Shown here: positions 17,533 through 25,658 of the stretch, in pieces
Layout of the letters: each line of letters begins with the position of its first letter
Numbering within the stretch: position 1 is the first letter of the stretch
Assembly (NCBI RefSeq): GCF_004357985.1
Contig: NZ_SMTF01000022.1
Span: 1-48,434 of the forward strand
Source of the DNA: Luteimonas aestuarii
GTDB lineage: Bacteria > Pseudomonadota > Gammaproteobacteria > Xanthomonadales > Xanthomonadaceae
Length of the DNA stretch: 48,434 bases
Direction: 5' to 3'
Notes under the pieces: generated by a model
Told to the model about the DNA's origin: nothing
The model's input: only the letters and a program-made list of their open reading frames with translations
Database searches by the model: none
Made by a program: the position numbers and the translations under genes

Positions 17533-18524
17533 ACATCCTCGTGACCGGCGGCGGCGGTTTCCTCGGCCAGGCGTTGTGCCGCGGGCTGGTCGAGCGCGGC
17601 CATGCCGTGACCAGCTTCAACCGCGGCCACTATCCGGCGCTCGATGCGCTGGGCGTGCGCCAGGTCCGCGGCGACCTCGCCGACCGCGACGCGGTGCTGG
17701 CCGCAGCGCAGGGCAGGGACGCGATCTTCCACAACGCCGCCAAGGCCGGTGCCTGGGGCAGCTACGACAGCTACTACGCCGCCAACGTCACCGGCACCCG
17801 GAACGTCATCGACGCCTGTCGCGCGCACGGCATCGGCAGGCTGGTCTACACCTCGACGCCCAGCGTCACCCATCGCGCCACGCATCCGGTCGAGGGCGGC
17901 ACCGCCGAGACCGTGCCCTATGGCGAAGGCTTCAAGGCACCGTATGCCGAGACCAAGACCATTGCCGAAAAGGCCGTACTGGCGGCGAACGACGGCACCC
18001 TCGCCACGGTCGCGCTGCGCCCGCGCCTGATCTGGGGGCCGGGCGACCAGCAGTTGCTGCCGCGGCTGGTCGAGCGCGCGAACGCCGGACGCCTGCGTTT
18101 CGTCGGCGACGGCAACAACCGCATCGACACCACCTACATCGACAACGCCGCGCAAGCGCACTTCGACGCCTTCGAGCATCTCGCGCCGGGCGCGGCCTGC
18201 GCCGGCAAGGCCTACTTCATCAGCAACGGCGAGCCGAAGCCGGTGCGCGAGATCGTCAATGCCCTGCTCGCCGCCGCCGGCGCGCCACCGGTGACGAAGA
18301 CCCTGCCGTTCCGCGCCGCCTACGCGATCGGCGCCACCTGCGAGGCGCTGTGGCCGCTGCTGCGGCTGCGCGGCGAGCCGCCGATGACGCGTTTCCTGGC
18401 CGAGCAACTGAGCACAACACATTGGTATTACATGGGGCCGGCGGCCGAGGATTTCGGCTATAAGCCTCGCGTGACGATTGCCGAGGGCCTGCGACGGCTG
18501 GAGGCGTCGCTGCACCCTCCCTGA
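17529..18524 (+). CDS. oleD: OleD: NADPH-dependent 2-alkyl-3-oxoalkanoate reductase
   Basis: ATG 17529 overlaps the oleC stop by 4 bases. The 331-residue extended-SDR protein has TGGGGFLG (6-13) for dinucleotide binding, the serine segment [10 protein letters not shown] (107-115) and YAETK with Tyr139 and Lys143. [17 protein letters not shown] and [12 protein letters not shown] are typical of the 3-beta-HSD-like branch that contains OleD. It reduces the keto acid made by OleA to the beta-hydroxy acid used by OleC. Xanthomonadaceae OleD is known to work in a complex with OleB and OleC. A transporter gene follows 22 bp downstream on the same strand and may read through from this transcript. Confidence 0.94.
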   Translation: MNILVTGGGGFLGQALCRGLVERGHAVTSFNRGHYPALDALGVRQVRGDLADRDAVLAAAQGRDAIFHNAAKAGAWGSYDSYYAANVTGTRNVIDACRAHGIGRLVYTSTPSVTHRATHPVEGGTAETVPYGEGFKAPYAETKTIAEKAVLAANDGTLATVALRPRLIWGPGDQQLLPRLVERANAGRLRFVGDGNNRIDTTYIDNAAQAHFDAFEHLAPGAACAGKAYFISNGEPKPVREIVNALLAAAGAPPVTKTLPFRAAYAIGATCEALWPLLRLRGEPPMTRFLAEQLSTTHWYYMGPAAEDFGYKPRVTIAEGLRRLEASLHPP

Positions 18525-18546
18525 CGCCACGCGAACCCGGACCGCC

Positions 18547-19917
18547 ATGATCGACGCCACCGCGACCATCGCCACCCAGCCGCCGCTTGCCGCGCGTCCA
18601 AAGAAGCCGATCTGGCACCACCTGTACTTCTGGGTGCTGATCGGCATCGCGGTGGGCATCGGCATCGGCCTGTTCGCACCCGCGCTTGGCGCGCAGATGA
18701 AGTGGCTGGCCGACTTGTTCATCAAGCTGGTGAAGATGGTGATCGCACCAACCATCTTCGCCACCGTGGTGGTCGGCATCGCCGGCCTCGGCAACCTCGC
18801 CAAGGCCGGCGGCCTGGCCTTGCGCACGGTGATCTATTTCAACGTCACCACGGTGTTCGCGTTGGGCCTGGGCCTGCTGGTGGTCAACCTGCTCAGGCCC
18901 GGGGCCGGGCTGGGACTGGACCTGGCGACGTTCAATGCATCCGCGGCCGAGGGCACGCTGGCGGCGGCGGGCGGTGCGGCAGGCCAGGGCATCATCGGCT
19001 TCCTGCTGCACCTGGTGCCCGATTCGTTCGTGGGCGCCTTCACCGGCGGACAGCTGATCCAGGTGCTGGTGCTGGCGATCCTGGTGGCGTGTGCGCTGAG
19101 CGCGATGGGCGAGCGCGCGCGCGGTGCGGTGCAGGCGATGGACACCGTGGCGCACGTGATGTTCGGCGTGATCCGCATCGTGATGTGGTTCGCGCCGCTG
19201 GGTGCGATGGGCGGCATGGCTTTCACCATCGGCGAGTACGGCAGCCAGATCCTCGGTTCGCTGGCGCAGTTCATGCTGGGCTTCTACCTGACCTGTGCGC
19301 TCTTCATCTTCCTGGTGCTGGGGGCGGTGTGCTGGATGTGCGGCTTCAGCGTGTTCCGCTACATCCGCCTGATCCGCGACGAGCTGCTGATCGTGCTGGG
19401 CACGTCGTCGTCGGAATCGGTGCTGCCGCGCATGCTGGTGAAGCTGGAAGCGGCCGGCGTGCCGAAGTCCGTCGTCGGCCTGACCATCCCCACCGGCTAT
19501 TCGTTCAACCTCGACGGCACCGCGATCTACATGACCATGGGTGCGATCTTCATCGCACAGGCCTTCGGCATCGAGGTGCCGCTGTGGACCCAGATCGGCC
19601 TGCTGGTGTTCATGCTGATTTCTTCCAACGGCGCGGCCGGCGTGTCGGGCGCGGGACTGGTGACGCTGGCGGCGTCGCTGGCGGCGTTCGACAGCGTGAT
19701 CCCGCTGGCGGGCATCGCCCTCATCGTCGGCATCGACCGCTTCATGTCCGAGGCGCGCGCGCTCACCAACCTCACCGGCAACGGCATCGGCACGCTGGCG
19801 ATCGCACGCTGGACCGGCCAACTGGATCGCCAGCGGCTGGAGAACGTGCTGCGCGATCCCGAACTGATCGATACCGACGCGCTGCTCGCCGCGCAGGGCC
19901 AACGACCACACCACTGA
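18547..19917 (+). CDS. Dicarboxylate/amino acid:cation symporter (DctA/GltP family)
   Basis: The 456-residue inner-membrane protein has about eight hydrophobic segments plus re-entrant loops. Family signatures are complete: the serine-rich hairpin GTSSSESVLPRML, the substrate/sodium motif SFNLDGTAIYMTM, the second hairpin SSNGAAGVSGAGLVTL and the last helix DRFMSEARALTNLTGNGIG. These place it in the DAACS family, taking up C4-dicarboxylates or glutamate/aspartate with H+ or Na+. Which substrate cannot be told from sequence alone. The start MIDATATIATQPP was taken because the cytosolic PKKPIWHHLYFWVLIG follows at normal distance. Only 22 bp separate it from oleD, but function gives no obvious tie to olefin synthesis. 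Confidence 0.92.
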   Translation: MIDATATIATQPPLAARPKKPIWHHLYFWVLIGIAVGIGIGLFAPALGAQMKWLADLFIKLVKMVIAPTIFATVVVGIAGLGNLAKAGGLALRTVIYFNVTTVFALGLGLLVVNLLRPGAGLGLDLATFNASAAEGTLAAAGGAAGQGIIGFLLHLVPDSFVGAFTGGQLIQVLVLAILVACALSAMGERARGAVQAMDTVAHVMFGVIRIVMWFAPLGAMGGMAFTIGEYGSQILGSLAQFMLGFYLTCALFIFLVLGAVCWMCGFSVFRYIRLIRDELLIVLGTSSSESVLPRMLVKLEAAGVPKSVVGLTIPTGYSFNLDGTAIYMTMGAIFIAQAFGIEVPLWTQIGLLVFMLISSNGAAGVSGAGLVTLAASLAAFDSVIPLAGIALIVGIDRFMSEARALTNLTGNGIGTLAIARWTGQLDRQRLENVLRDPELIDTDALLAAQGQRPHH

Positions 19918-20065
19918 CACGACGTCCCGGGGGCACCGGACCCGGTCACGCGATTTTTCACGACGGCCTCACGACGCGATCACCCGGCCACGACCGCTGC
20001 TTGCGTAGCTTGTCCCGGCAAGTTCAACGCATCCCGGCCTCGGGCCATCGCTACGGAGAAGCACC

Positions 20066-20227
20066 ATGCTCAGATACGCCGTCATTTTCTTTGTCATCGC
20101 CCTCATCGCCGCCGTGCTGGGCTTCAGCGGCATCGCCGGCGCCGCCACCAACATCGCCTGGGTCCTGTTCGTCGTGTTCCTGATCCTGGCCGTGGTGTCG
20201 ATGCTGCGCGGACGCCGGCCGGTCTGA
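20066..20227 (+). CDS. DUF1328 mini-membrane protein (YtjA family)
   Basis: A 53-residue product starts at ATG 20066 with GGAGAA about 8 bases upstream. It begins [20 protein letters not shown], continues with [18 protein letters not shown] and ends SMLRGRRPV. Two transmembrane helices joined by the GFSGIAGAA turn are the complete DUF1328 signature. Function is unknown. In many proteobacteria these genes are stress-responsive. It has its own spacing on both sides and is followed by a strong terminator, so it is probably a single-gene unit. Confidence 0.88.
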   Translation: MLRYAVIFFVIALIAAVLGFSGIAGAATNIAWVLFVVFLILAVVSMLRGRRPV

Positions 20228-20248
20228 CCACGACGGCCCGCTGTAGCC

Positions 20249-20273
20249 GGCGCCGCGCCCCGTGCGCGGCGCC
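20249..20273 (+). other. GC-rich hairpin ahead of the terminator
   Basis: A perfect 10-bp stem (20249-20258 with 20264-20273) has a 5-base loop, directly upstream of the terminator at 20282. It may stabilise the 3' end of the DUF1328 transcript. Confidence 0.45.
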
Positions 20274-20281
20274 TGGATGGA

Positions 20282-20305
20282 AGCCCGCCGGAAGGCGGGC
20301 TTTTT
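20282..20305 (+). terminator. Rho-independent terminator after the DUF1328 gene
   Basis: An 8-bp stem AGCCCGCC/GGCGGGCT with a GGAA tetraloop is followed by TTTTTC. It separates this gene from ubiJ. Confidence 0.88.
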
Positions 20306-20344
20306 CGTGCCCGTCGCCTGCCGGGCACGGCCATGGCCTGCCGC

Positions 20345-20350
20345 TACAAT
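20345..20350 (+). promoter_or_regulatory. Candidate -10 box (TACAAT) of ubiJ, giving a near-leaderless mRNA
   Basis: GCTACAATGCC places a -10 only 5 bases before the ubiJ ATG at 20356. Initiation 6-7 bases downstream of the box would fall on the start codon. No Shine-Dalgarno precedes that ATG. Confidence 0.45.
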
Positions 20351-20355
20351 GCCGC

Positions 20356-21006
20356 ATGGCCGCGCCTTTCCCCTCGCCCTTCGATGCCCTCAAGCCGATT
20401 GCCGGCCGCGCGCTGGAAAGCGCGTTGAACCGCGCGCTGGCCCTCGACCCGGACACCCGCGACGGCGTGCGCCGGCTCGATGGCCAACGCATCGAACTCA
20501 CCCTTGAGTCGCCGCCGCTCGCGCTGCAGCTGCGCGTCGACGGTGACCGCCTGGTCGTCGGCCCGGTCGAGGCCGGCAACGAGCCCGACCTCGCGGTCCG
20601 CACCACGTTGGCCGGCATGCTGTCGCAGCTGCCGTTCCTGCGCCGCGACGACGCGCCACCGGTGGGCAAGGTCCGTGTCTCCGGCGACGCCGACCTCGCC
20701 CGGCAACTGCAGCGCCTGGCCGAGCGCTTCGATCCCGACTGGCACCAGCCGTTCGCCGCCGTGTTCGGCGACGTGATCGGCGTCCAGCTTGCGCAGGCGG
20801 TCGCCGCGGCGCTGCGCGGCGCGCGCATGCTGGGCGGCAAGCTGGCGCTTGATGCCGCCGGTTACGTGGTGGAGGAATCGCGCGACGTGGTGGGGCGCGA
20901 CGAATTGAACGCCTTCCATGACGACGTCGACGCGCTGCGTGATGGCGTCGAACGCATCGCCGCGCGCATCGCCCGGATCCCGGTGTCGCGCGGGCGCCCC
21001 GCATGA
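20356..21006 (+). CDS. ubiJ: Ubiquinone biosynthesis accessory factor UbiJ (SCP2 domain)
   Basis: The 216-residue product starts [20 protein letters not shown] and has an SCP2 sterol-carrier-like lipid-binding domain across the first ~110 residues ([52 protein letters not shown]). A helical tail follows ([29 protein letters not shown]). This matches UbiJ, which holds hydrophobic ubiquinone intermediates and organises the Ubi metabolon with UbiK. It overlaps ubiB by 4 bases (ATGA), giving the classic ubiJ-ubiB pair. ubiE, usually upstream, is absent here, so the cluster differs from the E. coli ubiE-ubiJ-ubiB order. Confidence 0.93.
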   Translation: MAAPFPSPFDALKPIAGRALESALNRALALDPDTRDGVRRLDGQRIELTLESPPLALQLRVDGDRLVVGPVEAGNEPDLAVRTTLAGMLSQLPFLRRDDAPPVGKVRVSGDADLARQLQRLAERFDPDWHQPFAAVFGDVIGVQLAQAVAAALRGARMLGGKLALDAAGYVVEESRDVVGRDELNAFHDDVDALRDGVERIAARIARIPVSRGRPA

Positions 21007-22670
21007 AGCCGGTGTGGCGCGCCATGCGCATCGGCCGCGTGCTGCTGCGCTATCGGCTGGACGACCTGCTGGACGAGACGCCTGCCGAGCGCTGGCTGAA
21101 GCTGATGCGCCCGTTCGTGCCGCGCGCCTCGCGCGAGGTGGCCGCACAGTCGCGCGGCGCGCGCCTGCGCCTGGCGCTGCAGGAACTCGGCCCGATCTTC
21201 GTCAAGTTCGGGCAGATCCTGTCGACGCGACGCGACCTGCTGCCGCCCGACATCGTCGACGAGCTGGCCCTGCTGCAGGACCAGGTGGCGCCGTTCGATG
21301 GGGCGGTCGCCCGCACCATCATCGAGGCCGAACTCGGCGCCGGCATCGATCGCCTGTTCGCCACGTTCGACACCGTGCCGCTGGCCTCGGCGTCGATCGC
21401 CCAGGTGCATGCGGCCACGCTGGCGGGGCAGGGCGACGCGCCGCCGCGCGAAGTGGTGGTCAAGGTGCTGCGACCCGACGTCGAGAAGCAGATCGCAGGC
21501 GACGTCGCCCTGCTCAAGTCGATGGCCGCGCTGGTCGACCGCACCCATCCCAACGCCGACAAGATCCGTCCGCGCGAGATCGTGGCCGAGATCGAGAACA
21601 CGCTGGCGGCCGAGACCGACCTGCAGCGCGAAGGCGCGAATGCCTCGGTGCTGCGCCGCAACTGGCTGGATTCGCCGGACCTGTACGTGCCCGAGCCGAT
21701 CTGGTCGCACACCGCGCAGCGCGTGCTCACGCTGGAGCGCGTGCGCGGCATCAACAGCGACGACATCGCAGCCCTCGACGCCGCAGGCATCGACCGCAAG
21801 GCACTGGCCGCCAAGGGCGTGCGCGTGTTCTACACCCAGGTGTTCCGCGACAACTTCTTCCACGCCGACGCGCACGCCGGCAACATCTGGGTCGACCCGG
21901 ACCGCAAGGCCAACCCGCGATTCATCGCGCTGGATTTCGGGATCATGGGGCAGCTCTCCAGCGAGGACCAGTACTACCTCGCCGAGAACTTCATGGCGAT
22001 CTTCAACAAGGACTACCGCCGCATCGCCGAGCTGCACGTGCAGGCCGGGTGGATGCCATCGACCATCCGCATCGATGAGCTGGAGGCCGCCGCGCGCGCC
22101 GTGTGCGAACCCTATTTCACCCGCCCGCTGTCGGAGATCTCGCTGGCCGAAGTGCTGGGCAAGCTGTTCCGCACCGCGCAGAAGTACGAGCTGACCCTGC
22201 AGCCGCAGCTGATCCTGATGCAGAAGACGCTGCTGACCATCGAAGGCATCGGCCGCCTGCTTGACCCCAGGATCGACATCTGGGCGGTCGCGCGACCGGT
22301 GCTGGAACGCATCCTGGTGGAACGCTACAGCCCGCAGAAGCTGGGCGCGGAGTTCCGCAAGCGCCTGCCGGAGCTGGTGACGCACGCCCCGGAGATGCCG
22401 CGCCTGGTGCACGCCTGGCTGCAGCAGCAGGTCGAGGGCCAGCACCTGCTGCGCATGCAGTCCGACGACGTGGTGCGCATCGCGCGCACGCTCGAAGGCA
22501 TGCAGCGGCGCATCGTCGCCGCCATCCTCGGCGTCGGCCTGCTGGTCGTGGCCGCCGTGCTGTATGCGCTGGAAGCCGGCGGCCCTGCCTTCGTCGGCAT
22601 CCCGGCGTCATCGTGGATCGCCGGCGTCGGCGGGCTGTGGGCCATGGTGGCGGCCTGGCCGCGGCGCTGA
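21003..22670 (+). CDS. ubiB: UbiB: atypical ABC1/ADCK kinase-like ubiquinone factor
   Basis: The 555-residue product shows all UbiB hallmarks. The KxGQ motif is [19 protein letters not shown] (Lys68-Gln71), the Ala-rich nucleotide loop is [13 protein letters not shown], the catalytic segment is [12 protein letters not shown] and the DFG motif lies in ALDFGIMGQ. The C-terminus has two hydrophobic helices ([20 protein letters not shown] and [15 protein letters not shown]) anchoring it in the inner membrane. UbiB-type proteins have ATPase activity and are thought to extract or deliver coenzyme Q intermediates from the membrane to the UbiJ-containing complex. Start ATG 21003 overlaps the ubiJ stop. 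Confidence 0.95.
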   Translation: MKPVWRAMRIGRVLLRYRLDDLLDETPAERWLKLMRPFVPRASREVAAQSRGARLRLALQELGPIFVKFGQILSTRRDLLPPDIVDELALLQDQVAPFDGAVARTIIEAELGAGIDRLFATFDTVPLASASIAQVHAATLAGQGDAPPREVVVKVLRPDVEKQIAGDVALLKSMAALVDRTHPNADKIRPREIVAEIENTLAAETDLQREGANASVLRRNWLDSPDLYVPEPIWSHTAQRVLTLERVRGINSDDIAALDAAGIDRKALAAKGVRVFYTQVFRDNFFHADAHAGNIWVDPDRKANPRFIALDFGIMGQLSSEDQYYLAENFMAIFNKDYRRIAELHVQAGWMPSTIRIDELEAAARAVCEPYFTRPLSEISLAEVLGKLFRTAQKYELTLQPQLILMQKTLLTIEGIGRLLDPRIDIWAVARPVLERILVERYSPQKLGAEFRKRLPELVTHAPEMPRLVHAWLQQQVEGQHLLRMQSDDVVRIARTLEGMQRRIVAAILGVGLLVVAAVLYALEAGGPAFVGIPASSWIAGVGGLWAMVAAWPRR

Positions 22671-22843
22671 GCCGTACGAGCCCCGGCCCGCGTCACATCC
22701 TGCGGCCATTGCGCGTCTGTTGAAGGACAGATGGCCGGCGGAAGCTGGCATCATGGCCGACCCGGCGGCAGGGGGTCGCGGGGCAGGTCGCGAGACGCGC
22801 TGGAGGCAGCGTCGCCGCGATCGATCGACTGAAGGGGCGATGC

Positions 22844-23470
22844 ATGGATGTGTTCCTGGCCACGAGCCTGAGTTTCCCCACGCTGGTCTACAGCGTGCTG
22901 CTGGCCGTGTGCCTGGCCTACTGGCTGCTGGCGGCGACCGGGCTGGTGGACATCGACCTCGATGGCCTCGGCATCGACGTGGACATGGATTCGGGCGGCA
23001 TCGCCGGTATCTTCGGCCGCCTGGGCTTGAGTGGCCTGCCGACCATGATCGTGGTCACGCTGCTGGCTTTCTTCGGCTGGACCATTACCTATTTCGTGCA
23101 TCTGCTGGTGCTGTCGCACCTGTTCGGTCCGCTGCGCTGGGTGCTGGGTGCCGGCGTGGGCGTGCTGGCGCTGGTGCCGGCGATCCTGCTGACCGCCGCC
23201 GTACTGCGGCCGGTGCGCCGCGCGCTGATCCGCCTGCGCCCCCTGCCGGAAACCTCGCTGCTGGGACGTGCCGCCATCGTGCGCACGCCGGAAGTGAGCG
23301 CCAGCGCCGGCATGGCCGACCTCGACGATGGCGGCGCCGGCCTGGTGCTGCAGGTCAGGACCGAAGGCGAGCTCGTGCTTCCGCGCGGCGAACGCGTGGT
23401 GCTGCTTGCACACGATCCGACCACCAACACATGGCGGGTGGCCCCGGAACGGGATTACCACGCCGCTTGA
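22844..23470 (+). CDS. YqiJ-like membrane protein with C-terminal OB-fold
   Basis: The 208-residue product starts at ATG 22844 behind AAGGGG. Three or four membrane helices are visible (TLVYSVLLAVCLAYWLLAATG, LPTMIVVTLLAFFGWTITYF, GVGVLALVPAILLTAAVL). After them comes a beta-rich domain of about 65 residues (LLGRAAIVRT, GLVLQVRTEGELVLPRGERVVLLA) resembling the OB-fold tail of YqiJ/NfeD-type proteins. Such proteins are nearly always encoded next to a flotillin, as here (46 bp upstream of one), and are thought to partner it in membrane microdomains. This is the first gene of the five-gene block ending with telA. Confidence 0.85.
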   Translation: MDVFLATSLSFPTLVYSVLLAVCLAYWLLAATGLVDIDLDGLGIDVDMDSGGIAGIFGRLGLSGLPTMIVVTLLAFFGWTITYFVHLLVLSHLFGPLRWVLGAGVGVLALVPAILLTAAVLRPVRRALIRLRPLPETSLLGRAAIVRTPEVSASAGMADLDDGGAGLVLQVRTEGELVLPRGERVVLLAHDPTTNTWRVAPERDYHAA

Positions 23471-23516
23471 CCCGACCCTTTCGTTCCAACCGATCCAGAT
23501 CCAGGGAGAGACCGTA

Positions 23517-25493
23517 ATGGAATTCGCAATGATCGCCCCCTTCCTCATCGGGCTGGGTGGCCTGCTGGTGCTGCTGATCGGCGTCGCCGGCCTGTTCAAG
23601 GCCTTCTACAAGAAGGTCGACCAGGGCACCGCGCTGATCGTCAACGACCTCAGCTCGCAGCCCAAGGTGCGTTTCACCGGCGCGCTGATCATCCCGGTGC
23701 TGTACCGCGCCGAGCTGATGAAGATCAGCCTGATCACGCTGCAGATCGACCGCCGCGGCAAGGAAGGCCTGATCTGCCGCGACAACATGCGCGCCGACAT
23801 CGCGGTGGCGTTCTACCTGCGCGTCAACGAGACCCAGGCCGACGTGCTGCGGGTGGCCAAGTCGCTCGGCGCCGACCGCGCGTCGGACAAGCACGCCGTC
23901 GACGAGCTGTTCAACGCCAAGTTCTCCGAGGCGCTGAAGACGGTCGGCAAGAAATTCGAGTTCACCGACCTGTTCGAGAAGCGCCAGGAGTTCCGCGACG
24001 AGATCATCAAGGTCATCGGCAACGACCTCAACGGCTACGTGCTGGAGGACGTGGCGATCGACTACCTCGAGCAGACGCCCAAGCACGTGCTGGACCCGCA
24101 CAACATCCTCGACGCCGAGGGCATCCGCAAGATCACCGAGCTGACCGCGTCGCAGAACGTGGTCACCAACGAGCTGGAACAGAACGAGCGGCTGGCGATC
24201 ACCAAGAAGAACGTCGAGACCAGGGAAGCCACGCTGTCGCTGGAACGCCAGCAGGCCGAGGCCGAGGCGCGGCAGAAGCGCGAGATCGAGACCATCCAGG
24301 CGCGCGAGGCGGCCGAGACCGCCAAGGTGCAGGAGGAGCAGCGCCAGCTGGCCGAGAACGCGCGCATCGAAGCGCAGCAGCTGATCGACATCCGCGAGGA
24401 GAACCGCCTGCGCGAAGTCGAGGTGGCGGCGCAGAACCGCGAACGCGCCGTGGCCATCGAGGCCGAGCGCGTGCAGCGCGCGCGCAAGCTGGAGCAGGTC
24501 ACCACCGACCGCGAGGTGCAGCTGCAGGGCGTCGAGCGCGACAAGGTGGTCGAGCAGGGCAAGATGGACGTGGCCAACATCACCCGCGAGCGCATCTCGA
24601 TCGACAAGACCGTGGCGCAGGAGGAAGAGCGCATCAAGGAAGTGCGCGAGGTGTCGGAAGCCGATCGCCAGAAGCAGGTGACCATCCTCGAAGCCGAGGC
24701 GCGCGCGCAGCAGGCGCTGCTGGAACAGGTGAAGGAAGCCGAGGCCCGCGAGACCGCGGCGAAGCACAAGGCGGTGGAGATCACCACGCTGGCGCAGGCC
24801 GAGCTGGAAGCGGCCAACAAGCAGGCCGAGGCCAAGAAGATGCTGGCCGACGGCGTGCGCGCCGAGCGCGCCGCACCGGGCCTGGCCGATGCGCAGGTCA
24901 AGGAAGCCAGCGCGGTGGCGATCGAGAAGGTCGGCATCGCCGAGGCACGCGTGGTCGACGTGATGGCCGACGCCAACCTCAAGCAGGGCACGGCCGAAGC
25001 GAAGGTGTTGGCCGAGCAGCTGGCGGCCAAGGCGCAGGGCGAGGCGCAGATGGGCAAGGCCAAGGCCGAGGCGGTGGAGTCCATCGGCATGGCGGAAGCG
25101 ACGGTGGTCGGCAGCAAGCTGTCCGCCGAGGCCGACGGCCTGGCCAAGAAGTTCCAGGCGCTGGATGCGCTGAGCGCGGACGCCCGCAGCCACGAGGAGT
25201 ACCGCATGGCGCTGGACACCAGCCTCAAGCAGGCGCTGGCGTCGATCGAGGCCGGCAAGGAGATCTCGAAGGAGAACGCCGAGGTGGTCGCCACCGCGCT
25301 GCGCAACGCCGACATCGACATGGTCGGTGGCGACGGCGGCATGTTCGACAGCCTGGTCAAGGCGATCTCGCTGGGCAAGTCGATCGAAGGCCTGGCCGAC
25401 AAGAGCCCGGTGGTGCAGGAACTGATGCAGAAATACCTGGGCATCGAGCGCGGCAAGGCGTTGCCGGGCAAGGCGAACGGCGACGCGGCCTAG
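23517..25493 (+). CDS. Flotillin (YqiK-type SPFH protein)
   Basis: ATG 23517 with GGGAGAG upstream gives 658 residues. A single N-terminal membrane segment (FLIGLGGLLVLLIGVAGLF) is followed by an SPFH/PHB domain (about 35-210: YKKVDQGTALIVND, RRGKEGLICRDNMRADIAVAF). A very long charged coiled coil follows (about 220-480), with repeats rich in Glu, Ala, Gln and Arg (ERQQAEAEARQKREIE, VEVAAQNRERAVAIEAERV). The C-terminal part is Ala/Gly/Glu-rich with AEQLAAKAQGEAQMGKAKAE, typical of flotillin assembly domains. Flotillins oligomerise on the inner face of the membrane and organise lipid domains. It lies between the OB-fold partner and a giant ATPase, so it may scaffold that machine. Confidence 0.92.
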   Translation: MEFAMIAPFLIGLGGLLVLLIGVAGLFKAFYKKVDQGTALIVNDLSSQPKVRFTGALIIPVLYRAELMKISLITLQIDRRGKEGLICRDNMRADIAVAFYLRVNETQADVLRVAKSLGADRASDKHAVDELFNAKFSEALKTVGKKFEFTDLFEKRQEFRDEIIKVIGNDLNGYVLEDVAIDYLEQTPKHVLDPHNILDAEGIRKITELTASQNVVTNELEQNERLAITKKNVETREATLSLERQQAEAEARQKREIETIQAREAAETAKVQEEQRQLAENARIEAQQLIDIREENRLREVEVAAQNRERAVAIEAERVQRARKLEQVTTDREVQLQGVERDKVVEQGKMDVANITRERISIDKTVAQEEERIKEVREVSEADRQKQVTILEAEARAQQALLEQVKEAEARETAAKHKAVEITTLAQAELEAANKQAEAKKMLADGVRAERAAPGLADAQVKEASAVAIEKVGIAEARVVDVMADANLKQGTAEAKVLAEQLAAKAQGEAQMGKAKAEAVESIGMAEATVVGSKLSAEADGLAKKFQALDALSADARSHEEYRMALDTSLKQALASIEAGKEISKENAEVVATALRNADIDMVGGDGGMFDSLVKAISLGKSIEGLADKSPVVQELMQKYLGIERGKALPGKANGDAA

Positions 25494-25513
25494 CCGTGCC
25501 GGCGGCAGTCCCC

Positions 25514-25551
25514 GTCCATGCGTCGTCCCCGCGAAGGCGGGGCCCATGGAC
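25514..25551. repeat. REP-like nested palindrome
   Basis: An outer GTCCATG/CATGGAC (25514-25520, 25545-25551) encloses an inner CCCCGC/GCGGGG stem with a GAAG loop (25527-25542). It sits in the 165-bp gap between the flotillin and ATPase genes. No T-run follows, so it is more likely a repeat or processing signal than a terminator. Confidence 0.6.
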
Positions 25552-25658
25552 GCGGGCTTGCATTCCCCGCGCGCAGGGCGTCGCTCCGGCGCCTTGACCC
25601 TGCGTCACTGCAGAAGGTGGGACAGTCCCCCCATGCACCACGAGGATGAGCATCGGCG

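Noticed and set aside
18547..19917. The DctA-type transporter as part of the olefin pathway
   Set aside because: It is close to oleD, but family substrates (C4-dicarboxylates, Glu/Asp) have no role in head-to-head hydrocarbon synthesis; proximity alone is not enough.
23355..25547. Minus-strand 730-codon frame opposite the flotillin gene
   Set aside because: Leu/His/Val-rich mirror of the flotillin coiled coil, with no recognisable protein features.
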